Shown here in pieces: positions 45,950 to 56,462 of a DNA stretch of 64,000 nucleotides. The stretch comes from Aegilops tauschii subsp. strangulata (taxonomy: Eukaryota > Streptophyta > Magnoliopsida > Poales > Poaceae): the NCBI RefSeq assembly GCF_002575655.3, contig NC_053039.3:378487633-378551632 (forward strand). The letters are read 5' to 3'. Both the position numbers and the translations under genes were made by a program. The notes beneath the pieces are model-generated. The model was given only the letters and a program-made list of their open reading frames with translations. It did no database searches and was not told the origin of the DNA. Positions within the stretch are counted from its first letter, which is position 1, and each line of letters starts with the position of its first letter.

Positions 45950-47688
45950 CATATCCCCAGTCTGACCGAACTTCAGGTTCAATTCTCGATACTTGACACC
46001 CTCCTTGAAGGCACAAACTGCTTGGTGATCTGACACATTCTCCACTGTGTAGTGCAACGTGATCCATCTCTGGATATAACCCCTCAAGGTTTCATTCGGT
46101 TTCTGCACACAGGATTGTAACTCTGTTAACCCTGCTGGCCGTTTGCATGTACCTTCAAAGGTTCTAACAAACACTCGGGCAAGTTCCTCCCAACTATATA
46201 TGCTGCCAGGTGCTAACTGATTGAACCATGCTCTGGCCAAGCCTTCCAACATCAGAGGAAGGTGCTTCATGGCCACTTCATCATTGCCGCCACCGATCTG
46301 AACAACCACTCGGTAGTCCTCAAGCCAAGTGTCAGGCTTGGACTCGCCAGTGAACTTGCTGACTCCAGTCGCCAACCTGAAGTTGGGAGGAATCACTGCT
46401 ACCCTGATGGCTCTGCTAAAGCACTCTGGACCTGAAACATGCACTCTGCTGCCAGTCGGATAATCTCTGTCATGGCCTTCTCTGTGTGCTCTGTTCCTGT
46501 CAACCAGACCTTGAACGAGAATAGATCTCGCATCAAAGCCTGGCTCTCTGGGGTCGACTGGAATTCTTCGTCCGCCACTGTGAGGGCGTCTGTCCTCGTG
46601 TTGCCGAGGCACATATGACCCACTCCTCGGGGGAGGCGTGGGCACTCGACGACGGTCATCGTGGTCGAGTCGGTGATCATACTGCTCCCGGTTTCTGTAC
46701 TGATCTCGTCGGTCTCCACGTCCCTCACGCCGCGGGGGCGATCTTGGGCTGTGAGCCGACTGAACAGTGTCTCCACCACAGACCTGCTATGAATTCTATT
46801 CCGTGACTGTGATACTGCTGTGTTCTGCTCTCCTGCGGCCCGAAGTAAAGCCCGGATCTGCATCAAACCTCTGCCAGCCTCCGATTGGGAAGGCTGAATC
46901 GACTCTACTATTCGGGCTGCAGCTGTGAGATTTTGAGGAGTTCGGTATACCTGAGTTGGAGGCGGAAAAAGTTCACGTCGACTGGACTCAGGAATCCGCT
47001 GCCGAGCATGCTTGTCGAGTGCCTGCTGGAGGTTCTCCAGTCGAGTGCGCTCAGCCAAGTTGGCCAGGCATGCCTCCTCCAAGGCCCGGGCCTCGGGGGT
47101 TTCTCCAACGATAGGAGTGTGAAGTGCATCCATGTTACGGCGGCGAAGCTCTTCCCTCTGCTGCAAAGAGAGGGGCTCGGGGCGGTACTCCTCGTGGACG
47201 CGCGATGGATCGCCATCCCCATCGCCACCGTCGTCGCGGAGGAAGCCAGGAGGACTGCGCGGTCCGTTGACCATCAGGACTTTCGCCGCGGGGTCACTGC
47301 TGTCGCACTCAGATGCTGCCTCGACGAAGCCAGCCGACAGGTCGAATAGGCCGTAGAGAGTTTCGTCGGGCTCGATTGCCGCGACTTGCAGGGTGGCCGA
47401 TTGGCGGGCCACCGCATGCCTCACCCACCGCTGGAGCCGCGACCGACCGGAACGCTTGCGATGGCAAATAGCGGGGAGCGAGGACGCCATAGGAGCCGAC
47501 CAATACTGAGTCGACGGCTGCCGAAGAAGGACGCCGCGGACGCACGCGCGAAAGTGCGTTGCCCTGTGGACGGGGAGCGCCTCGACGTCGAGTGGAGCCT
47601 CTTGAAGCCAAGCGGAGTCGTCGGCGACGAACACGAGCGCGCCGAGACGGATCTCACGGCCCTCGGCCAATCCTCCGCCAGAAACCAT
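45950..47688 (-). pseudogene. Gag N-terminal and middle part of element B
   Basis: From 47688 (MVSGGGLAEGREIRLG) the frame runs to about 46650 with a proline-poor, Glu/Arg-rich N-terminal region (LQQREELRRRNMDALHT). A frameshift near 46620-46680 moves to the frame of 46645, which holds the retrotransposon gag domain: FTGESKPDTWLEDYRV, LEGLARAWFNQL, SWEELARVFVRTFEGTC and LRGYIQRW. The domain runs into element E at 45954 and resumes at 34148. The length fits a Tat gag. No CCHC knuckle was seen. Confidence 0.83.
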
Positions 47689-47743
47689 GATGATGGGGAT
47701 CAGAAAAATCGCAACTTCTCCAACAAGTCGCTAAGACACCTGC

Positions 47744-47760
47744 CCCAAGGTGGGCGCCAA
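47744..47760 (-). other. Primer-binding site of element B
   Basis: Minus strand TTGGCGCCCACCTTGGG, one base after the LTR end. TGGCGCCCACC is a common Tat-type site. The tRNA was not identified. Confidence 0.65.
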
Positions 47761-47761
47761 C

Positions 47762-48309
47762 TGTCGTGGATCTAAGACTGACAGTAGAATGGGGGGTAGG
47801 TATGAGCAGGCAAGATCCTAGCTATGGCGAAGTTGTACACGCGAGTTTTATGAGTTCAGGCCCTTCGCGGAGGAACTAACAGCCCTACATCTCGGATCCC
47901 GGAGGCAGTTGACTGGATTATGCGCGTGTGAGTTACAGGGGGTGCGAACCCTTGTCCCAGAGGAGGGGGTGGCTTATATAGAGTGCGCCAGGACCCCAGC
48001 TCCCCTTCGTTACACAGGGTCCAATGTTCATAAAGAGTAAGCGTTATAGGTAACGTCCGTAATAAAGTGTTATAAATGGTAATTAAGTCTATGAGTAAAC
48101 GCCCGACCGTTGCTGCGTAGAGTGACTTTAGATCTTCTGTATGTCGAGTGGTTTCTGTGACGGTCGAGTGACATTGATTCTTCCGAGTGGAATGTCTCTG
48201 GTCGAGTGGATGATAGTGCCCTTCGAATGCTTCTGTCTATAGGGTGATGTCCTTGGGGAGGGTGTCTAGGTCAGGCCTATGACCCTACCCTAGGTACATG
48301 GCTTCATCA
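47762..48309 (-). repeat. 5' LTR of element B (about 548 bp)
   Basis: The left border TGTCGTGGATC is fixed by the PBS. The right border is set at GGCTTCATCA because this gives a minus-strand start TGATGAAGCC and TG..CA ends. The partner LTR is outside the window, so the right border is inferred. A TATA box at 47974-47983 supports both the assignment and the orientation. Confidence 0.65.
47974..47983 (-). promoter_or_regulatory. TATA box in the LTR of element B
   Basis: Minus strand CTCTATATAAGCC, a near-consensus TATA box. Transcription would start near 47945 and run into gag. Confidence 0.6.
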
Positions 48310-48515
48310 CCCGGAAAAAAGAAATGAAAAGTGGCGGACAATTTTTTAACGTACCAAGAAGAAAACTCGATCAAATACACGCCCCGCTTCCAGGTCGTGA
48401 GAGTCGTCGCGCACACACACATAGACATAGACATGCATCTGAGGATGGCTGGGTAAAACTGAATACGGATGGTTCCTTCTTGCCAGAGAATGGAACTGCT
48501 GGTACATGCATGATA

Positions 48516-48573
48516 CTGGAAGCTTGTGTAATTGCGCGAACGCACTGGAAGCTTGTGTAATTGCGCGAACGCA
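48516..48573. repeat. 29-bp perfect tandem duplication
   Basis: ACTGGAAGCTTGTGTAATTG plus nine more bases (29 bp in all) occur twice in a row, followed by ACTGGAAGC again. The duplication is within the RNase H-like relic. Confidence 0.9.
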
Positions 48574-48629
48574 CTGGAAGCAGAATTGTTGGCCATCAAA
48601 GAGGGTTTGTCACTCACATTGTAGTGGAG

Positions 48630-48738
48630 TAATCTTTTTTTTTTTGATCCACACACCGTTGAACAATCGTTCTACGGTAAATTATATTAATATAATAAAG
48701 TACATGGGGAGTCTAAGCTCCAAATATCAATATCGAGA
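48630..48738. repeat. Small insertion in the RNase H-like relic, origin unclear
   Basis: About 110 bp beginning with a run of T (48635-48645) and containing AATTATATTAATATAATAAAGTACATGG. It interrupts the RNase H-like coding similarity. The T run suggests a retroposed sequence in reverse orientation, but no family was recognised. Confidence 0.35.
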
Positions 48739-49064
48739 CCGACTGCCTTGAAGCTACAAATATGGTGAGGATTACGAATGAAGATCTTGATAGATCTCGG
48801 TTTGGTTTTTTGGTGCATGAGATTAGATCGCTCAAGGCACTCCGAAATACTTGTATTGCTCATGTTCGACGAAACAACAACATTGTCAGTCATACTTTAG
48901 CTCATTATGGTAGGACTAGTGGCCGTATCGCTGTTTGGCTAGGTTCAGGCCCTGATGGCATTGTCGAACTTTATAACTCCGAGTGTAGCCTCGCTACGTG
49001 AGTAATACAAGTTTGTTCTCGCAAAAAAAAGGCACAGACATGCATATCCATGTTTACGTAAAAT

Positions 49065-49090
49065 CCATCTCCATCTCCATCTCCATCTCC
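49065..49090. repeat. (CCATCT)n microsatellite
   Basis: A little over four copies of the hexamer. Confidence 0.9.
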
Positions 49091-49888
49091 AATCATATTT
49101 GTCGAACTGGCACATTATTTACATTGTTAATTATATATATGCAGCAATATTAACATACATCATCTCTTGTTTGCGGGCGTCCGGACTGCTGCCACGCCCA
49201 CTCCTAACCAACCCGAACCCTCTTCATCACCCGCGCGTGCTTCCCGCCCGAAACGGTCAGTGCCGCATTCATGCCCGGCCAGAGCGGACGCGACCTCTCA
49301 CTGGCGCCGGCATTGAAGCGGTGCACCGGCCGAGAGAGCGTTGCCCGCGCCGCTTCCCGGTGCACGCGACTGCTCCGCGTTCAAAGGTCGCAATAGCCGG
49401 CCACAACATGCATGTAAAAAGTTCTTGGGAATCAGTGCTACAGCTAGCTGTCCTCCCCCAACTCGTCAATCTCTTCCAGTAGTGCTAGTACTCCATTGCA
49501 CGATCCATCGACAAGCAGGCGGGAGGTTTGCGATGAGTGGCATGCCAAGCGACCGCGTGGGGTCGAGCCGTGGAGGAGGGTGAGACACGAACACGACAGA
49601 CGTGATTTTAACGTTGGTTTTGCTCGATGGCGCGATCCAACGAAACAAAACGTTGGTTTCTCTCCGTTTCCATTTTTTCTCCGGAAAAACGGAAACTTTC
49701 CACTCCATTTTCATTCCTACTCCAAGTTTGCCCCGTTACAACATTTCATTAAATACAAAGAAAAACTAACACGCATGCTGATGCATCTCAATGATTCACA
49801 GATCATAGCCAATATTTACTTCACAACTAAAGACAAAAGTTGTGAGAGCGTGTACAAAAGAAAAATTACTGAAGGGGTCAGTATGACT

Positions 49889-49907
49889 TAAACCCTAAAC
49901 CCTAAAC
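49889..49907. repeat. Interstitial telomere-like repeat
   Basis: TAAACCCTAAACCCTAAAC, about two and a half units of the plant telomere repeat. Short runs like this also act as telo-box promoter elements. Confidence 0.7.
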
Positions 49908-50726
49908 AGGATTTAATTTCCTGGCTAGGTAGAACCTGTCGAAGGAAAGACGGCTGGCACCCTCGGATCATACGATGCTTTTGTGCAGTTCCACTAAAAT
50001 CGAGCTGAGCATCCCTGATGGCAAAGATATTGAAGAAGTGTGATTAGAATAATAGTACTGGCACTAGTTCATGAGACATAAACTCATCACAAATAGAAGC
50101 CGGTAGAAGTAGAGAAAGATCGACATGGAGATGGAGCTGCGTGGGGAGCTGCGGCAGTGGAGCAAGCCGGCTCCAAAAGGAAGATGTACTACCGGGGACG
50201 TCGGGCTATAGCTAGAAGGGCGGTTGGGACGCGGCATCATCCCATACCGCGGGGACCCCCGATTGGGACACACCAACTGTGGGTTTTCTCACTCGCCGAT
50301 GTCGACCGCGTCTACGCAGAACATTGTTCCCTTCCCCCAGCGGCGGGATCATGCCGGATATGTGACCGGCGGTGTGGCCACCATCGTTCTATGCTTGTGA
50401 AGAGAGCAACCCAAGCAAGCAGGCTTGTAGCTTAGGCTCCTACTAGTGTATATATAGTGGTTTTCTTTTTCTCTCCATATCAACCATTTTATATTGTGTA
50501 CGTGTCATTGAAGAGTGAAATGATGGTTGCTTCTTCCGACGAACTTACAGTGTGATTTGACTGCTCCTTAGTGGCCCCTACACGTACTCCCCCTACGTGT
50601 ATGACCGTTCCTGAGTCTCACTTGTACTTATCTCTATTTTCTTGCATGACACATGAGTAGACACGATGCGCATAGAGGAATTTTGTTGCTGCACGTTGTT
50701 ACATAGTACTGTACTACTAGTACCTA

Positions 50727-50830
50727 CTCCCTCCGTCCGGTTCACTACTGGTACTCCCTCCGTCCTGGCTTATTGGTCCCCTTTGTACTCAAATCATGGG
50801 CTCATTTTCCTCAAGAAATTGTCTTTACCA
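50727..50830. mobile_element. Stowaway-type MITE ends (truncated)
   Basis: Two starts of the form CTCCCTCCGTCC occur at 50727 and about 50755. The second is preceded by TA. No matching 3' ends were found close by, so both look like fragments, perhaps one inserted in the other. Confidence 0.5.
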
Positions 50831-50899
50831 ACGTGTTAATATCGGGAATGCATGCGTGAACAACGAACGATTAAACCATGCATGCAACGTTTTGACAAA

Positions 50900-51152
50900 G
50901 CATTGACTTATGAACATGTGAATGTAAGGGACTACAACCTCGTGCATGCATGCACCAGTCACACGTACACATGGACGCAAAAACGCGCGACACGCCCTAA
51001 TGCATGCATGTCCGAGCACACGACGGAACACACATGGTCACGCTCAAGTGCTCAACCTACACGTGCATGCACACACATAGTCAGCCAGGGTGAGCTAGTG
51101 ACAGTATAAACACCAGAAAATGTATATATTGAGCGCAATGAGTGTATTATCA
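50900..51152. repeat. Duplicated noncoding segment, copy 1 (empty MITE site)
   Basis: It shares an ordered series of blocks with 60278-61015: TATGAACATGT, GTACACATGGACG, ACACGACG, CACGCTCAAGTGCTCAACCTA, GTGCATGCAC, CAGCCAGGG and CTAGTGA. It lacks the 305-bp Stowaway and about 190 bp present in copy 2. At its right end a CACTA terminus begins. Confidence 0.65.
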
Positions 51153-51559
51153 CTACAAAAAAAGACACATCCGTGACATTTTGGGCCGAACGAAAAAAAA
51201 TTCTGTCATACATATGACACTTCTATGACGATAATTGTGACAAAACCCGGTATCATCATAGATGTGGTGGGATCCTACTTCTATGACAAAAAATCATGAC
51301 AGAAAATGGGCTTTTCGTCCTGGGCGGGCCGGAGACGCAGCTGCATGACATTCTTTGGGCCGTCCATGACGGAAAAAACCATGGTAGAAGCGAGGGCGAG
51401 GAAAATTTCGCGGAGTTCCCGGTTACGGTGGGAGGTCGGGGGCCGAGCGATGCACGTTTCTCTCGTACACGTACGCGCGTGTGTGTGAGGCGTTGGCTCT
51501 AACTGAACCCGAGCGAGGCATTGGGCTCTAACTGAACCCGAGCGATTGCACTGCAGGCT

Positions 51560-51965
51560 ATGCGTTACTGAACCCGAGCGATCGATCGATGGCTGTTAAC
51601 TGAACCCGATCGAGCGATTCCTTCGCTACTGCTGCTAACAGAAGCCGATCGATTGGATGAACAGTGAGCGTTGCAGGGGGGTTGGATGAACAGTGAGTGG
51701 TGGCATTGCCTCTGGATGAACAGGACCCCGTGGTGTGGAGGGCTGGATGAACAGTAGACGGTGGAGGGGTGCCCGTGGAGGGGTGGTTGAACAGGACCCC
51801 GTGGTGTGGAGGGCTAGATGAACAGTAGACGGTGGAGGGGTGGTTGAACAGTAGCCGGTGGAGTAGCGTGCGGTGGAGGCTGGATGAACAGGAGCCCATG
51901 GAGGCTGGAGGAGGTCGACGGTAGCCCGTGGAGGCTGGAGGAGGTCGACGGTGGAGATGAATAGT
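51560..51965. repeat. GATGAACAG-based irregular repeats
   Basis: Many copies of GATGAACAGtag and CGGTGGAGG at irregular spacing, including GGACCCCGTGGTGTGGAGGG twice (about 51722 and 51787). The minus-strand frame 52283-51558 is an effect of this repetition. Confidence 0.75.
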
Positions 51966-51974
51966 ATCCCGTGG

Positions 51975-52350
51975 AGTCCCGTTTTGCGGTACGCCACACC
52001 CTACCGATGAACAGGACCCCCGTTTTGACCGTAGGAGGTCCGTTTCATCCGTTTTGCGGTACACCACACCCCTCCCGATGAACAGGATCCCCCGTTTCGA
52101 CCGTAGGAGGTCTGTTTTGTCCGTTTTGCGGTACGCCACACCCCTCCCGATCAACAGGACCCCTGTTTCGACCGTAGGAGGTCCGTTTCCTCCGTTTTGC
52201 GGTACGCCACACCCCTCCCGATCAACAGGACCCCTGTTTCGACCGTAGGAGGCCCGTTTCCTCTGTTTTGCGGTAGGCCACACCCCTCCTGATCAACAGG
52301 ACCCCCGTTTCGACCGTAGGAGGTCCGTTTCCTCCGTTCTGCGGTACGCC
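51975..52350. repeat. 71-bp tandem array
   Basis: GTTTTGCGGT (last copy GTTCTGCGGT) recurs at 51981, 52051, 52123, 52194, 52265 and 52336, 70-72 bp apart. Units contain GACCGTAGGAGGTCCGTTTC. Confidence 0.93.
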
Positions 52351-52437
52351 AGGCCTTGTTTCCATCGCATGTTCCGTCCAAGCCCTCCTGATGAACACGA
52401 CCACGCATTCCGTTCCGACCCAGCCGGTTGGCTCCCA

Positions 52438-52556
52438 CGCGTTCCGTTGCCTCCCGATGAACACGACGCATTCCATTGCCTCCCCATGAACACGACGCAT
52501 TCTGTTGCCTCCCCATGAACACGACGCATTCCGTTGCCTCCCCATGAACACGGCGA
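52438..52556. repeat. 29-bp tandem array, about four copies
   Basis: Unit CATTCCGTTGCCTCCCCATG plus nine bases; copies at a 29-bp period around 52441-52550. Confidence 0.85.
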
Positions 52557-53029
52557 CGACGTTGTCTCTCCGTTTCGACCCAGCCATGTACACGAGCCCT
52601 GGCCGTATGTATGCGCGAGTAGGCGTTCGAGACCCCGCCCGTATGTACACATACGTGGCCGTATTTTCTTTCTTGCACCCTGGCCGATCTACGTACGTGT
52701 ACATGCTACGTGCGCGCCTCTACTACGACACGTACGTGCCTCTACTACGACACGTGCGCGCCTCTACATCCACCAGTATAAATGTATGTACATGTTCGCG
52801 ACCAGAATGACAACGCTACATACGCTTCGACCAGGTGGGTCCCGACTATCAGGCACTTCCTTGCGTGCGAAGATGTAGCTGGTGGGTCCCAGCAGTCAGG
52901 GGGGCGAATCGTTTTGTTTTGTTTTTGCCCGGACGCACTTCCTTGCGTGTGAAGGTGTAGCTGGTGGGTCCCAGCAGTCAGGGGGGGAACGTTTTTTCGC
53001 GAAATACGGTGGCCCGTCCGGTGGGTCCC

Positions 53030-55400
53030 CGCTGTCAGGTGGAGGAATAATTATTTTGCACGTAATAAGGAGGCACTTCCTTGCTGCGGCCATGGACCCA
53101 GCTGTCAGCCTCTCCACATACAGTCCATGTCCGATCGAAGCCGTTCCTTGACCACGTTGACCACGCCGCGCCGAGAGCACCAGGGCGGTGGACGACGGCG
53201 AGGCCTAGGAAGGGGACGACGCGGAGCCGGGGAAGACGCGGCAGTGGATGCCCACGCGTAGAGGAGTACGAGGGTTCACTGGTTCGCTGCGGTGTGAGGC
53301 TGCTGTCGCCGCAGAATAACAGGGGGTGTGGGTGAGTAGAGGGATGGCCTGGCCAGCGGTGGGAGTAGTAGGGGGCGGTGAGGCCTCCGCCGCATCGCAG
53401 CCGGCCACGGGAGGCAGGAGCACGAGGCACGACCGACGCTGGTTTGGGCGGCTGGAGCAAGAAGACCCGAGGTTGAAGAAGCACTACGACCGTTGGATGG
53501 ACATCGTACGGTCATTGGAGCTAGAATCGTGCATATTGACTAAGTTGACAAAGCCCTCCGTCCCTGTCAACTTAGTTGGCCCACAAGTCAGCCTGCCACT
53601 ATACTGGGTCCCAGCTAACAGGGGGAGTATTCATTTTTTTATGCGTAATAAGGAGGCACTTCCTTGCGTGCGAAGATATAGCTGGTGGGTCCGAGCTGTC
53701 AGCGGCGGTAACGTTTTTTCCGCGAAATACAAAGGCCCTTTCGATGGTTCCCTGATGTCAGGTGGAGGAATCATTATTTTGCGCGTAATAAGGAGGCATT
53801 TCCTTGCGTGCGGCCGTGGACCCAGCTGTCGGCCTCTCCACGTACAGTCCACTTCAGATGCATGTCGGTCGTTGACCACGTTGACCAGGCCGCGCCAAGA
53901 GCACCAGGGCGGTGGACGACAGCGAGGCCTAGGAAGGGAACGACACGGAGACAGGGAAGACTCGGCAGTTGTTTCCCACATGGAGGGGAATACGACTGTA
54001 CGAGGGTTTACTGGTTCGTCTGCCGTCGCCGGAGAATAAAAGCAGGTGTGGGTGAGTAGAGGGATGGCTAGGCCAGCGATGGGAGTATGGTGGGGCGGAG
54101 AGGCCTGCGCGGCAGCAGAGCCGGCCGCGGGGAGGAGGGAGCAGGCAGTCCCGCCGGCGCTTGTTTGAGCGGCTGGAGCAGAAAGAGCAGAGATTGAAGA
54201 AGCACGATGGCTGTTGGATGGACATCGTACGGTCACTGGAGCTAGAATTGTTCATATTGACTAAGTTGACAAAGCCCTCCGTCCCCGTCAACTTAGTTGG
54301 CCCACAAGTCAGCCTCCCACCATGGTGGGTCCCAGCTAGCAGGGGGAGAATTCATTTTTCTGTGCGTAATAAGGAGGCACTTCCGGTGGGTCCGAGCTAA
54401 TAGCGGGGGGAACGTTTTTTTGCGAAATACGGTGGTCCGTCCGGTGGGTCCCAGCAGTCATGGGCAAACATTTTTTTCACGAAATACGGTGGCCCGTCCG
54501 ATGGTCCCAGCAGTCAGGGGGGAAACGTTTTTTCCGCGAAATACTGGTGGCCCGTCCGGTGGGTCCCTGCTGTCAGGTGGAGGAATAATTATTTTGCGCG
54601 TAATAAGGAGGCACTTCCTTGCGGCTGCCGTGGACCCAGCTGTCATCCTCTCCACGTACAGTACTCTTCCGATATAAGTCGGTCATTGACCACATTGACC
54701 ACGCCGCGCCGAGAGCACCACGGCGGTGGACGACGGCGAGGCCTAGGAAGGGGACGACGCGGAGCCGGGGAAGACGCGGCAGTGGATGCCCACGCGGAGA
54801 GGAGTACGAGGGTTCACTGGTTCGGCTGCGGTGTGAGGCTGCCGTCGCCGCAGAATAACAGGGGGAGTGGGTGAGTGGAGGGATGGCCTGGCCAACGGTG
54901 GGAGTAGTATGGGGACGGTGAGGCCTCCGCGGCAGCACAGCCGGACACGGGAGGCAGGAGCATGCGGCACGACCGGCGCTGCTTTCGGCGGCTGGGGCAA
55001 GAAGACCAGAGGTTGAAGAAGCACTACGGCCGTTGGATGGACATCGTTGGCCACGCCGTGCCGAGAGCACCAGGGTGGTGGACGACGGCGAGGCCTATGA
55101 AGGGAATGACATGGTAGTGGCTGCCCACGCGGTGGAGAGTACGAGGGTTGACTGGTTCGGCTGCCGTCGCCGGAAAATAATAGGAGGTGTGGGTGAGTAG
55201 AGGGATTGACAGGCTAGGGATGCGAGTATGATGGGGCCGTGAGGCCTGCCCGGCAGCACTGCCGGCCACGGGAGCCTGGAGCAGGCGGTTCCGACGGCGC
55301 TGGTTTGGGCGGCTGGGGCAGGAAGATCAGAGACTGAAGAAGCACGATTGTCGTTAGATTGACATCTAACGGTCTGACGCTAGTAGAGTCGATTGTTGAC
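53030..55400. repeat. Large tandem units of 0.72-0.82 kb (three full or partial copies plus a remnant)
   Basis: The anchor CGTAATAAGG preceded by GTGGAGGAAT recurs at 53061, 53784 and 54599. Each unit then has CCAGCTGTC, GTTGACCACGCCGCGCCGAG-like, GACGACGGCGAGGCCTA-like, a GC-rich stretch and CCGTTGGATGGACATCG. Units one and two include a hairpin. Unit three lacks the second half and joins a fourth, partial unit near 55045. Open frames of 150-240 codons here recur in each unit and shift frame between them, so I do not call genes. Confidence 0.85.
53539..53576. repeat. 12-bp inverted repeat (hairpin) inside the large unit
   Basis: ACTAAGTTGACA, 14 bp, TGTCAACTTAGT: perfect arms. A copy with 11-bp arms is at 54260-54297, and a degraded one near 55396-55445. 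Confidence 0.85.
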
Positions 55401-55440
55401 TAAGTTTCTTTTTTGAGAAACCTTGTGTACGCATGAACTT

Positions 55441-56460
55441 AGTAGGCCCACAAGTCAGCCTCCAAATCTGTGGCAGACAACATAAAGCCCATTTGCTATT
55501 TTTTATAATTTGCAGCCCATTTGCTAATTCTTAAGTAATTTATTACAGCCCATTTTCTGCCCAGGACCACAGTCAAAAAGTTCAACCTTATGTTTCATAT
55601 TTCGGTGGAGTCCGAATTGTTGTAATCCCAAAATGATAATCATTTTTTTAAGAACTTATTGATTTGCCAAAAAATCGTTTTGTTTTTGTAAGCAAGTAAG
55701 ATGTGGGACAATTGAGTTGGTTTAAGGGAAAACCAGTGGTAAAAAAATCAGCGCTGGGTGGGAAAAAACAACAAAAATAAGGATGTAAATATGAAAAGGG
55801 AATTTTATGTGTTTTCAATATAATGATACGTGTATATGAACTAGTAAAACTATAGGTAGAGATTAGAAAACGGATGTAGGACATGCGTTTCAAGAGGAAA
55901 ATAGAACTGGGCTGTGTGTTTGATTCAGTAAAAAAAACTGCCTGCGGATGTTGTAAGACAAAATATAACTAATGTTGGCGGGCCAGAGGCCAGTAGATAC
56001 CTGCTGGATCTTTGTGCCCCGTTGTCGTCATGGGCTGGGCCTGTTAAAAACAAAACCAACCCTGGGCAGTCTACAGCCCAATTGAAACTTGCTCGACCTG
56101 AAAAAACAGTATACGTGCTCAATAAACGAGAGAATTCTGCAAGTACAGACTGATAACTGGGATGCAGCACGGATATTGTTTTTTATCATGATAATAAGTG
56201 CATGCACTTGTTTCGAAAAAATTGGAGAACTGGGAATTCGAACGGCAGGTGCTTATGTTACCCATCAAATAAAAATCAGGTGCCTGAAAATTCGTTTCGA
56301 AACAAATGATTCAGCTTTATATCCACGTCGACCCTCGGCATGATGGTTGCAAGCAAATGCAAGTTCATACCAAAAGATCGTTAACAACATGACCAACTTG
56401 CGGACGACAAGGTAGTACAACTACCAATACCAAACTAACTTATAATGTTTTTACTCCTGG
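55441..56460. other. AT-rich intergenic sequence, probably transposon-derived
   Basis: It contains three AGCCCATTT(G/T)CT repeats at 55486-55560 and a CAGCCCAATTGAAACTTGC motif near 56076. No coding frame was recognised. Confidence 0.4.
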
Positions 56461-56462
56461 CC

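Larger units (their letters stand above)
11355..48309 (-). mobile_element. Element B: old Tat-lineage Gypsy element, host of four nested insertions (discontinuous)
   Basis: Visible pieces are 11355-12403, 20833-23708, 30340-34148 and 45950-48309. Joined in order they give, on the minus strand, 5' LTR, PBS, gag, protease (DGGSGLN instead of DTGAS), RT, RNase H, a second RNase H, integrase, two tandem arrays, and an antisense coiled-coil gene. Dual RNase H plus a long 3' region with an antisense gene is typical of plant Tat elements. The 3' LTR is left of the window. Each interruption restores sequence continuity when the inserted element and one 5-bp target copy are ignored. Several stops and frameshifts show that it is inactive. 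Confidence 0.85.
48430..49001 (+). pseudogene. RNase H-like (RVT_3 type) gene fragment
   Basis: The left part reads GWVKLNTDGSF, the first strand of a plant RNase H-like domain with its catalytic Asp, then NGTAGTCMI and, after a 29-bp duplication, ELLAIKEGLSLTL. The right part (about 48740-49001) reads DCLEATNMV, a basic helix, NIVSHTLAHYGRT and VWLGSGPDGI, the usual C-terminal end. A piece of about 110 bp with a T run separates them. Such domains occur in LINE ORF2 proteins and as stand-alone plant genes. Stops and the two insertions make this a relic. Confidence 0.65.
49002..50726. other. Intergenic region, no recognised gene
   Basis: It contains a (CCATCT)n microsatellite at 49065-49090, a GC-rich block 49180-49420 without a convincing frame, a telomere-like CCCTAAA run at 49889-49907, and a 92-codon plus-strand frame at 50157-50435 with no recognisable domain. 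TATA-like runs occur at 50444-50452. I see nothing that supports a complete gene. Confidence 0.45.
51153..55440 (+). mobile_element. CACTA-type DNA transposon sequence, one terminus seen
   Basis: It begins CACTACAAAAAAAGACACAT at 51153, the usual start of En/Spm-type elements. The next 160 bp hold short subterminal repeats (CTATGAC, CATGACA) in both orientations, likely transposase-binding sites. No transposase frame is visible; instead there are successive tandem arrays. The opposite end (..TAGTG) was not found, so the right border is arbitrary and the element may be truncated or may extend further. Confidence 0.55.

Noticed and set aside
50157..50435. 92-codon plus-strand frame
   Set aside because: No domain, no splice or promoter support, and no similarity I can recognise; kept only as part of the intergenic description.
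51558..52704. Minus-strand frames of 160-241 codons
   Set aside because: They consist of translated 71-bp and 29-bp repeats.
53326..54677. Plus-strand frame of 237 codons and neighbours
   Set aside because: They lie in the large tandem units and are not kept in the same frame from unit to unit.
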